Below, piece after piece: positions 1 to 5,060 of a stretch of 5,060 bases of DNA. The notes beneath the pieces were generated by a model. That model saw only the letters and a program-made list of their open reading frames with translations, was not told the DNA's origin and made no database searches. The position numbers and the translations under genes were made by a program. This stretch comes from Candidatus Hydrogenedentota bacterium (GTDB taxonomy: Bacteria; Hydrogenedentota; Hydrogenedentia; Hydrogenedentales; SCBR16-9), in the NCBI GenBank assembly GCA_007116095.1, contig SKJD01000340.1:1-5060 (forward strand), in the 5' to 3' direction. Within the stretch, counting starts at the first letter, position 1. Every line of letters starts with the position of its first letter.

Positions 1-1030
1 CGTCGCCATCCTTGAACTGCGCCACCCGCAAGCCGGTATCCAGCGTTGCGGCCTCGGTGACGCCCAGGTCCACGGAAACCCGCCCGTACAGCGCCTGGTA
101 ATCCTCCAGGTGGCGTTGCTTCAATGTCGCGTACGAAGCGTCGGCCACGCCTTCCAGGATAGCCGCACACTTGGCCGCGGGATCGCCCGAAATGTCGTGA
201 TAGTTGTTGTAACTTGTCGCCGCCGCCAGCACCAACACCACCTCGTCGGCGTCCTGCACTTCCAGCCCCGTATCCGTCACGGTCACCGTGCCCGAGACGC
301 TGTGCGCTCGAAGCTGCGCCTCGAAACGCAAGAGGCTTGGCGTCTCGTTCTCGTGGCTATGCGTCACCCGGCCCCGCAGGGCGAGGGTCTCGCTGTCCAA
401 CGCGACCTGGTCGTGCGCCTCATGGGGACTGTCAAAACGCACCGTGAAATCGAGCGCGCCGGGCGTATCGGCCGTCAAGCGCATCACGATCACCTTGTCG
501 GGATACGTCGCAAATACCTCGCGCTCGTAGATAACGCCATCGACCTCATAGCGCACCCCCGCCAACGCCGTTTCCAGGTCCAGCCAGCGGTGATAGGCTT
601 CCGGCGCATCGTGCCCGGGGAAATCAAAGTACAAATCGCCGAAAGGCTGGTAGGAACTTTGCCGCAGCGGGTCGCTCATGAAGTGTTCCATGGCCAGGTC
701 ATGCGCTTCGTCTTGCTTGCCGTCATAGAGCAACTGGCGCAGTTCCGGCAAATAGTCCGACGCCCCGAGGTTTTGGTAAGACTGCGGCTGCCCGGCCCAA
801 AGCGTGTCCTCATTGAACTGGATACGCTCGTGATCGGCCCCGCCAAAAACCATCGCGCCCATGTGGCCGTTGCCAATCGGCAGCGCCTCGTCCCACTCCT
901 CCGCCGGCTGGCCATATTGCAATTTCCAGTCTTGCGCCCCCGACTCCGCAGCCTCCGCGCCTGAAGCCGGCGTGATAATGTGAGAAAACACCATTCCAAG
1001 CAGCATGATTAATACCCACCGTTCCAGCAT
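1..1030 (-). CDS. GH95 family alpha-L-fucosidase-type glycoside hydrolase, N-terminal part (runs off left edge)
   Basis: The first 343 codons are in the window and the 3' end lies beyond position 1. Residues 1-24 form a signal peptide (short basic start, hydrophobic stretch about 5-20, then PASGA), so the enzyme should be exported. The mature part opens with the hallmark N-terminal beta-sandwich of GH95: ALPIGNGHMGAMVFGG at 49-64, ERIQFNEDTLWAG at 68-80, YQPFGDL at 117-123, RWLDLETA at 138-145, and ATSYNNYHDISGDP at 261-274, leading into the linker HLEDYQALYGRVSVDLG at 297-313. Family members are usually about 750-850 aa and remove alpha-1,2-fucose, or sometimes alpha-L-galactose, from glycans by an inverting mechanism. 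The catalytic (alpha/alpha)6 barrel is outside the window, so activity and substrate cannot be judged. The ATG at 1030 is preferred because GAAAGGAA lies 7 nt upstream; ATG at 1006 would cut into the signal peptide. It lies 45 nt after the DUF1828 gene on the same strand. The family call is firm; fucosidase specificity is inferred. Confidence 0.93.
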   Translation of the reverse strand, partial: MLERWVLIMLLGMVFSHIITPASGAEAAESGAQDWKLQYGQPAEEWDEALPIGNGHMGAMVFGGADHERIQFNEDTLWAGQPQSYQNLGASDYLPELRQLLYDGKQDEAHDLAMEHFMSDPLRQSSYQPFGDLYFDFPGHDAPEAYHRWLDLETALAGVRYEVDGVIYEREVFATYPDKVIVMRLTADTPGALDFTVRFDSPHEAHDQVALDSETLALRGRVTHSHENETPSLLRFEAQLRAHSVSGTVTVTDTGLEVQDADEVVLVLAAATSYNNYHDISGDPAAKCAAILEGVADASYATLKQRHLEDYQALYGRVSVDLGVTEAATLDTGLRVAQFKDGD

Positions 1031-1037
1031 CTGTGCG

Positions 1038-1045
1038 TTCCTTTC
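1038..1045 (-). promoter_or_regulatory. Shine-Dalgarno sequence of the GH95 gene
   Basis: On the minus strand, GAAAGGAA sits 7 nt before the ATG at 1030. It fixes the start codon and shows the GH95 gene can be translated independently even if its mRNA comes from the upstream cassette. No convincing promoter or terminator is visible in the 45-nt gap (1031-1075). Confidence 0.6.
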
Positions 1046-1075
1046 ATTCCGGCCACCTCCCGGGCGGCAGTCAAA

Positions 1076-1855
1076 CTACGCAGCTTCTAACATTTCGGCA
1101 AAACCATCCGGCTGTGACCAGCGCGCAATGGTGCTTGTATGTTCCGCCAGCCGAAAATCCCCCTCTGTCCACACGTCTGCCGTATCATCAAAGAGGGAAA
1201 TGAACTGCATGGCTTCAGGTCCGGCGTTGAGGTGACTCAAATCCAGAAATGCGGTGACAACGTGCTCGGTAATACTGCGCGCAGAGGCGCGACTGCCCGT
1301 ACTCAACACATATACCAGAGAGCTATGCTGCGGGGCGCGCACATGGAAATCAGGCCTCCAGATACGCCCGGACCTTCCATTTAAGCGCTCTTGCCGCTCA
1401 TAGGGCATCTGTCGCTCCAGCAGAAAATCCGCCACCTCATCGCTCATCGACTCTACGGAACGGGTGCGAAACGTAAACCATATATCCGACATCCGCAACG
1501 CCGCCTGCGCCACCCGATTGACAACTTCGGACACATTGTCTTCCGAGCGACAACGCGCCATCAACATCCCCTGAAAAAACTCGACGCCATGCGTCAGGCA
1601 GATATCAGCGATCAGCGCCTTTTGTTTTGGCGAACGGCGCGGTGACGTAGTCTGCATACGCAACCAACGCCCTGTTTCGCCAAAATCCGTGACCAGCATG
1701 ATATCCGTTGATTCCGGCTTGCAATAGATATCGATTACTTCGCCATCCGGGTATAGATAGGGCGTCCGGATTCGCTGGTAGCCGTTCTTGTCCTCACACA
1801 CAAAAAGCGACTGCAACGAATCATTAAATGCTGAACAAATTTTTATGTCATTCAT
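1076..1855 (-). CDS. DUF1828/DUF1829-type protein of unknown function
   Basis: A complete 259-aa protein with no signal peptide or membrane segment, so cytoplasmic. The N-terminal half matches my memory of the DUF1828 pattern: TPYLYPDGEVIDIY at 31-44, then LVTDFGET at 54-61, a basic SPRRSPKQK segment at 71-79, and THGVEFFQGMLMARC at 88-102. The C-terminal half resembles DUF1829: an acidic helix (139-148), NGRSGRIWRPDFHV at 159-172, a beta-strand VYVL at 181-184, a helix through TEHVVTAFLDL at 196-206, and DDTADVW at 223-229. These families are uncharacterised and often lie in accessory or mobile regions. The GxSG..W.PDF segment followed by a strand recalls a restriction-endonuclease-like core, but no clear catalytic lysine follows, so I do not call it a nuclease. 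Its ATG lies inside the end of the upstream gene (8-nt overlap, ATGAATGA). The nearest SD-like AGGG is about 10 nt upstream and weak, so translation probably depends on coupling. The stop is TAG at 1078-1076. Confidence 0.85.
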   Translation of the reverse strand: MNDIKICSAFNDSLQSLFVCEDKNGYQRIRTPYLYPDGEVIDIYCKPESTDIMLVTDFGETGRWLRMQTTSPRRSPKQKALIADICLTHGVEFFQGMLMARCRSEDNVSEVVNRVAQAALRMSDIWFTFRTRSVESMSDEVADFLLERQMPYERQERLNGRSGRIWRPDFHVRAPQHSSLVYVLSTGSRASARSITEHVVTAFLDLSHLNAGPEAMQFISLFDDTADVWTEGDFRLAEHTSTIARWSQPDGFAEMLEAA

Positions 1856-2306
1856 AGAACAGTGACCCTGTCGTTTGTGGTTTGATCATTTTGCCCTGAT
1901 GGGTAATTTTCGCCTCGCTGCAAAACTGCTCCCAAATAATTACCGGCTCCGACGCATCCGCGGTAATATCGTCTGGCACATAGGCTTCTTTGTCGCGATA
2001 AGTCTCGCTCCACCGGTGTTTGTGCTTTTCACCAATCCGGTGACACTGTGGATTGTGGTGATCCTTCCCCAGGTCCAAGGCATAAATTCGACCTTCCGTC
2101 TGAAGTATGATGGCAAAGGAGACCGCAGGTAGCAAGGGGTTGTACGTACCGATGACAAACAGCGGCCAGCCGGCATCAGAAGATACTTCGGCGCGAAACT
2201 CGACACGCGGTGAATGGTCTTCATCTTCCTGCCACGCAATATCTCCCTGAATTTGCTTGGAGACATCATTCAGGATTGCCTCGAACTCAACTCTCGTCAA
2301 TGTCAT
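1848..2306 (-). CDS. 152-aa conserved protein with GEKHKHRW motif, first gene of the DUF1828 cassette
   Basis: A complete small soluble protein, cytoplasmic by lack of a signal. A helical N-terminus (residues 4-24) is followed by beta-rich segments VEFRAEVSS (35-43), PLFVIGTYNPLLPAVSFAIILQT (split around 48-70) and IYALDLGKDHHNP (74-86). The most distinctive part is HRIGEKHKHRW at 89-99 with AYVPDDIT at 108-115, then a C-terminal WEQFCSEAKITHQG (125-138). The His/Lys/Arg-rich HRIGEKHKHRW motif and the following acidic PDDIT could be a nucleic-acid or metal site, but that is inference. I recognise the pattern as a conserved uncharacterised family (possibly Pfam DUF6978, from memory and unverified) and assign no function. 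The start at 2306 is supported by AAGG 7 nt upstream (2314-2317). The stop codon overlaps the start of the DUF1828 gene, indicating a coupled pair. GC content is lower than in the flanking genes. Confidence 0.85.
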   Translation of the reverse strand: MTLTRVEFEAILNDVSKQIQGDIAWQEDEDHSPRVEFRAEVSSDAGWPLFVIGTYNPLLPAVSFAIILQTEGRIYALDLGKDHHNPQCHRIGEKHKHRWSETYRDKEAYVPDDITADASEPVIIWEQFCSEAKITHQGKMIKPQTTGSLFYE

Positions 2307-2344
2307 AAGTATACCTTGGATTGAACTGGTTTATACGTATCACC

Positions 2345-2404
2345 GGGTAGCCTTATCCCTCCGCAAATGGCGCGGAGACTCGCATGTGCTGCTTTGGGCT
2401 ACTT
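2345..2404 (-). other. Nested stem-loop in the 5' leader of the DUF1828 cassette
   Basis: Two perfect 6-bp inverted repeats are nested in the untranslated region. The outer stem pairs GTAGCC (2347-2352) with GGCTAC (2397-2402), extendable by G-U pairs at 2345-2346 and 2403-2404. The inner stem pairs CTCCGC (2359-2364) with GCGGAG (2372-2377) around a 7-nt loop. With the promoter at 2425-2453, this structure lies wholly in the predicted leader RNA, about 40 nt before the start codon. It has no T-run, so it is not an intrinsic terminator. A regulatory or protein-binding leader is possible but unproven. Confidence 0.45.
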
Positions 2405-2424
2405 CATCTGCGGAACGCTCCCCC

Positions 2425-2453
2425 TTTATAGCACACCCGATCCATTCAGGCAA
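2425..2453 (-). promoter_or_regulatory. Sigma70-like promoter with extended -10 for the DUF1828 cassette
   Basis: Read on the minus strand: -35 TTGCCT (2448-2453), a 17-nt spacer (2431-2447), then -10 TATAAA (2425-2430) preceded directly by TGC, giving an extended TGn -10. The -35 matches 4 of 6 consensus bases and the -10 matches 5 of 6. Transcription would start near 2418, leaving a leader of about 110 nt before the ATG at 2306. It is the best promoter-like match I found in the divergent intergenic region, and the likely driver of both cassette genes and perhaps the GH95 gene downstream. Confidence 0.5.
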
Positions 2454-2469
2454 AAAAGCGCTGCTTTCG

Positions 2470-2498
2470 TTGTAATCACAGCGGGCATGTGCTAACCT
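2470..2498 (+). promoter_or_regulatory. Weak candidate promoter for the HzsA-related gene
   Basis: -35-like TTGTAA (2470-2475), 17-nt spacer, then TAACCT (2493-2498) preceded by TGC. The -10 keeps the most conserved A at position 2 and T at position 6 but is otherwise poor. A second weak option is TTGTCG (2501-2506) with TATCTA (2524-2529), also at 17-nt spacing. Either would give a leader of roughly 30-60 nt. The match is weak and could be chance, and a PVC-type organism may not follow the E. coli consensus. Confidence 0.25.
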
Positions 2499-2551
2499 AC
2501 TTGTCGGCATCATAGCCACAAAATATCTATTGCGCATACATCAACGGATTC

Positions 2552-2557
2552 GGGGGA
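2552..2557 (+). promoter_or_regulatory. G-rich ribosome binding site that decides the HzsA-related start
   Basis: GGGGGA ends 6 nt before the ATG at 2564 but directly abuts the in-frame ATG at 2558. The spacing therefore favours 2564 as the initiation codon. The match to AGGAGG relies on a G-U wobble, so it is moderate only. Confidence 0.4.
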
Positions 2558-2563
2558 ATGAAG

Positions 2564-5060
2564 ATGTTGTACAGGGCTCGCTTTGGCCGCAGCTTGTTGC
2601 TCGCGGTGTTACTCACCTTGCCTGTTTCTGCCATGGACGTCTGGGAGGATCGCGTGCCGCCGCTGCCGGATCCGTTGTACGCCCAGCCGGCGGAGGCGCC
2701 GCTCGCCGCAAGCGATTTGCGGGCGCTGATTGAGGAGGATTGGCTGCTGGCGACGGAGGAGGGCCTTTCGACCCAGTCAGATGCGGCGGGGGCCTTGAAT
2801 GGCGAGAAAACCGGCGCGTTCGGCTTTCACGTGGGCCCGGAGGCGAATCCGTGGTGGCAGGTAGACCTCGGGGAAAGCGTGCCCGTTGGCCGGATCGTGG
2901 TCTATAACCGGCTGGATTACGCGCCGGGGCTCCATAACGCCGACACACTGCATATCCTCGTCTCTGATGATGGCGAAAGCTGGCGTCTGGCGCATGACAA
3001 CCGAGGCGAACATTTCGGCGGCGTCCACGGCGCGCCGCCGCTTGAAGTCACTTTTGAGGACGGCGGCTTGACTACCCGTTTCATTCGCCTGATGATTCCC
3101 AGCGACGAGGCGATTTTTCTACACCTGGACGAGGTGGAGGTCTACGCGGCAGGCGACGACGGCACCAACATAGCCCTGTACCAACCCGCCGACCAGAGCA
3201 GCCTCAGCCCTTGGTCGACCATCAGCGCGACGGGAGGCCGTGAATACCCGATAGCATCTTTCATCGACCGGGGCCAACGCCTGGCGACCCATCTGGCGGC
3301 GCAGGGCGTCGATCTGAGCGAAAACCTGCACGAACTGGAAGCCCTGGAAGCCACCTACCAAAGCCTGCCGGAAGACGCTTCAGAAGAAGCACTGGAAGCG
3401 CTCTATATCGAGGTGCGTTGGGCCGTGCGGCGTATTGTATTTCAGAACCCCCTGCTGGATTTTGATCAGCTCCTTTTCACCAAGCGCTTCACCCAGCAAA
3501 CCTTTCCGGACATCTGCCTGAACCACATGCCGTGGGTCTCAAAACCCGGCGGCGACCTGAGTGTGTTGCAGTCTCTGGATGATGATACCGGGCTATTCAC
3601 GGCCCTCAAAGATCCCGGCGGCCAAACGCCCGACACGCCCGTGGCCATGGTGCAGCACCTGCTCAACGGCGCGTTGGGACCGGGCAATGTCCATGGCATG
3701 GACCTCTGGTTCGAAGGAGACCGCGTGGTCTTCGGTTATGCCCGGGCGCAAAGTGAGGAGCCGCCGGAAGGTTGGCTTGATCGGTCGCTGAGCTTCCACC
3801 TGCGGCGCGACGTGCAACCCACGCACATCTATGAATTGGATCTCAACGATGGGCGGGTGCGGCGGCTTACCTCGGGCGAATGGAGTGATCTGGACCCGAC
3901 CTACGCCCCGAACGGCAATGTGGTCTTCGTGTCCGAGCGTGCCGAGACGTCTTTGCAGTGCAATGAGTACGACAAGGACGAGACCAGTTGCAACCTCTAT
4001 TCGGTGCGGCCGGACGGCAGCGGTATCCGTCGACTCAGCGTAAACAAGGACGGCGACTACATGCCGCACACGCTCGACAACGGGATGATCGCCTTCACCC
4101 GTTGGGAATATCAGGAGCGCGGCTTCGCCTATATCCATTCCATCTGGGTAGTGCGGCCGGACGGTACGGGTGCGGACGCCTTCTTCGGTCAGCACATGGA
4201 AGACCCCTGGACCTTCATTTCCCCACGTTCGATCCCCAACAGCAACAAGCTTGTCGCCATCGCCTCGGGGCACCACACGCTGGCGGTCGGCTCGCTCATC
4301 ACAATAGATCCCTCGAAAGGGGTGAATAATCCCGAAGGCATCGGCAAGGTCACCCCGCAGCTCATGCCGCCCCAAGGCGGTATGGCGGGCGTACCGGTAC
4401 CGGAAGGCGGCACAGAAGACAGCCACGGCTTCTTCACGACCCCCTGGCCGTTGTCAGAGCAATTCTTCCTGGCGTCGTATGCCTATGGCAGCGATCAGAC
4501 CGACCCCACGGGCTATGGCCTGTATCTGGTGGATGTCTACGGCAACCGGGAGCTCCTCTACCGCGATCCGGAAATCTCCAGCTTCACGCCGATTCCCTTG
4601 CGGTCCCGCCCCATACCGCATGTCCTGCCGGACACGGTAAACCCGGAGGACGACTTCGCGCATATCTACGTCACGGACATTACACAGGGGGTGGACGGCG
4701 TGGCGCCGGAGGACGCCCACTTCCTGCGCGTCACAGCGCCCATTGCCTGGCCCTATGACAACACCTACGGCGGCCACCGCTATGGTGAAGACCATGGCTA
4801 CGCAGGGCCCGACGCCGACCGTCGCAACTTGATCAACTGGGCACCCGTGCGCATCCTGGGCGATCTACCCATCAAGGACGACGGCAGCGTAACCTTCCAG
4901 GTTCCCCGCGACACAGCGGTTTATTTCCAACTGCTCGACGAGAACCGGATGGAGCTGCGCCGCATGCGCTCCGCCATCAGCTTCCAGCCCGGCGAAGTAC
5001 GCGGATGTGTAGGCTGTCACGAGACCCGTGAAGATGCCGGGTTGATTGCCGGCGGGCATA
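2564..5060 (+). CDS. HzsA-related exported heme-motif protein with F5/8 type C domain (runs off right edge)
   Basis: 832 codons are in the window and the 3' end is missing. Residues 1-23 are a signal peptide (basic YRARFGR, hydrophobic LLLAVLLTL, cleavage after PVSA). Residues about 48-195 form an F5/8 type C (discoidin) domain, with WWQVDLG at 97-103 followed by GRIVVYNRLD and ending HLDEVEVYA. A helical region follows, with LYIEVRWAVRRIVFQNPLLDFD (split from 280) and PGGDL at 328-332. Residues about 420-700 look like a beta-propeller of TolB/WD40-like blades: IYELDLNDGRVRRLTSG, NVVFVSERAE, LYSVRPDGSGIRRLS, FTRWEYQERG, IWVVRPDGTG. From about 755 comes a segment like the hydrazine synthase alpha middle domain (SVTFQVPRDTAVYFQLLDE, MRSAISFQPGEVRG) ending in the c-type heme motif CVGCH at 815-819. 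Genuine HzsA makes hydrazine in anammox bacteria. Relatives with this layout occur in bacteria without anammox and have no known function, so hydrazine synthase activity should not be assumed. ATG 2558 is an alternative start two codons upstream. Confidence 0.88.
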   Translation, partial: MLYRARFGRSLLLAVLLTLPVSAMDVWEDRVPPLPDPLYAQPAEAPLAASDLRALIEEDWLLATEEGLSTQSDAAGALNGEKTGAFGFHVGPEANPWWQVDLGESVPVGRIVVYNRLDYAPGLHNADTLHILVSDDGESWRLAHDNRGEHFGGVHGAPPLEVTFEDGGLTTRFIRLMIPSDEAIFLHLDEVEVYAAGDDGTNIALYQPADQSSLSPWSTISATGGREYPIASFIDRGQRLATHLAAQGVDLSENLHELEALEATYQSLPEDASEEALEALYIEVRWAVRRIVFQNPLLDFDQLLFTKRFTQQTFPDICLNHMPWVSKPGGDLSVLQSLDDDTGLFTALKDPGGQTPDTPVAMVQHLLNGALGPGNVHGMDLWFEGDRVVFGYARAQSEEPPEGWLDRSLSFHLRRDVQPTHIYELDLNDGRVRRLTSGEWSDLDPTYAPNGNVVFVSERAETSLQCNEYDKDETSCNLYSVRPDGSGIRRLSVNKDGDYMPHTLDNGMIAFTRWEYQERGFAYIHSIWVVRPDGTGADAFFGQHMEDPWTFISPRSIPNSNKLVAIASGHHTLAVGSLITIDPSKGVNNPEGIGKVTPQLMPPQGGMAGVPVPEGGTEDSHGFFTTPWPLSEQFFLASYAYGSDQTDPTGYGLYLVDVYGNRELLYRDPEISSFTPIPLRSRPIPHVLPDTVNPEDDFAHIYVTDITQGVDGVAPEDAHFLRVTAPIAWPYDNTYGGHRYGEDHGYAGPDADRRNLINWAPVRILGDLPIKDDGSVTFQVPRDTAVYFQLLDENRMELRRMRSAISFQPGEVRGCVGCHETREDAGLIAGGH
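5006..5020 (+). other. CXXCH c-type heme attachment motif in the HzsA-related protein
   Basis: Codons for C-V-G-C-H (residues 815-819 from ATG 2564) are followed by E-T-R-E. The signal peptide places the motif in the periplasm or outside the inner membrane, where cytochrome c maturation attaches heme to the two cysteines. It is the only CXXCH in the visible part of the protein; further motifs may follow beyond the window. Confidence 0.85.

Noticed and set aside
110..964. 284-aa open frame on the plus strand
   Set aside because: It is antisense to the GH95 gene, whose minus-strand frame shows clear family motifs throughout. The product is Arg/His/Val-rich with no recognisable domain, as expected of a GC-rich shadow frame.
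1031..1075. Possible terminator around CCCGGG between the DUF1828 and GH95 genes
   Set aside because: The GC-rich palindrome is too short and has no following T-run on the minus strand.
1875..2132. Plus-strand frame with a hydrophobic, membrane-like stretch
   Set aside because: It is antisense to the 152-aa cassette gene, and the hydrophobic residues arise from the complement of that gene's codons. The minus-strand gene has an SD, a promoter and a coupled partner.
2452..2467. AAAGC-GCT-GCTTT hairpin next to an A-run, terminator-like on the minus strand
   Set aside because: The stem is only 5 bp with a 3-nt loop, and it lies just upstream of the cassette promoter with no minus-strand gene behind it to terminate.
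2530..2733. Plus-strand small frame starting ATGCGC-like near the HzsA-related start
   Set aside because: It overlaps the signal peptide and discoidin start in another frame, and its Ala/Arg/Gly-rich product has no features.
3593..4426. 277-aa open frame on the minus strand
   Set aside because: It lies opposite the beta-propeller of the HzsA-related protein, whose plus-strand reading frame is open and motif-rich across this stretch. No domain or ribosome binding site supports it.
2564..5060. Annotation as hydrazine synthase alpha subunit (hzsA)
   Set aside because: Only family-level similarity is visible; partner subunits are absent from the window and the His+4 tyrosine is replaced by Glu, so a gene symbol would overstate the function.

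Overview
The window holds four protein-coding genes. Both outer ones run off the edges. The flanking genes are GC-rich (about 62% in one sampled stretch). The left gene is a secreted GH95 fucosidase-type glycoside hydrolase. The right gene is an exported heme-motif protein related to the alpha subunit of hydrazine synthase, with an added F5/8 type C (discoidin) domain. This pairing is typical of polysaccharide-degrading, heme-rich bacteria such as Planctomycetota, Verrucomicrobiota/Lentisphaerota or Hydrogenedentota. The lineage is inferred from gene content only; no marker gene is present.

Layout. Positions 1-1030 (minus) encode the signal peptide and N-terminal domain of the GH95 enzyme; its catalytic domain lies beyond the left edge. 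Positions 1076-2306 (minus) hold two small genes whose ends overlap by 8 nt (ATGAATGA): an upstream 152-aa protein with a GEKHKHRW motif, and a downstream 259-aa protein of DUF1828/DUF1829 type. This pair is less GC-rich (about 48% in one sampled stretch) than its flanks, and looks like an accessory cassette. Positions 2307-2563 are a divergent intergenic region. It holds a good sigma70-like promoter with an extended -10 facing the cassette, a roughly 110-nt leader that can fold into a nested hairpin, and a weaker candidate promoter facing right. Positions 2564-5060 (plus) encode the HzsA-related protein, open at the right edge just after a CVGCH heme-binding motif.

How the genes relate. The two cassette genes are almost certainly co-transcribed and translationally coupled. 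The GH95 gene starts 45 nt downstream of the cassette on the same strand, with its own Shine-Dalgarno sequence, and may be read from the cassette promoter. The GH95 enzyme and the HzsA-related protein both carry export signals and fit an extracytoplasmic, carbohydrate-related setting, but nothing in the sequence shows that they act together. The most unusual items are the DUF1828 pair with its structured leader, and the HzsA-like protein, which keeps the heme motif but lacks the tyrosine expected four residues after it in true hydrazine synthase.
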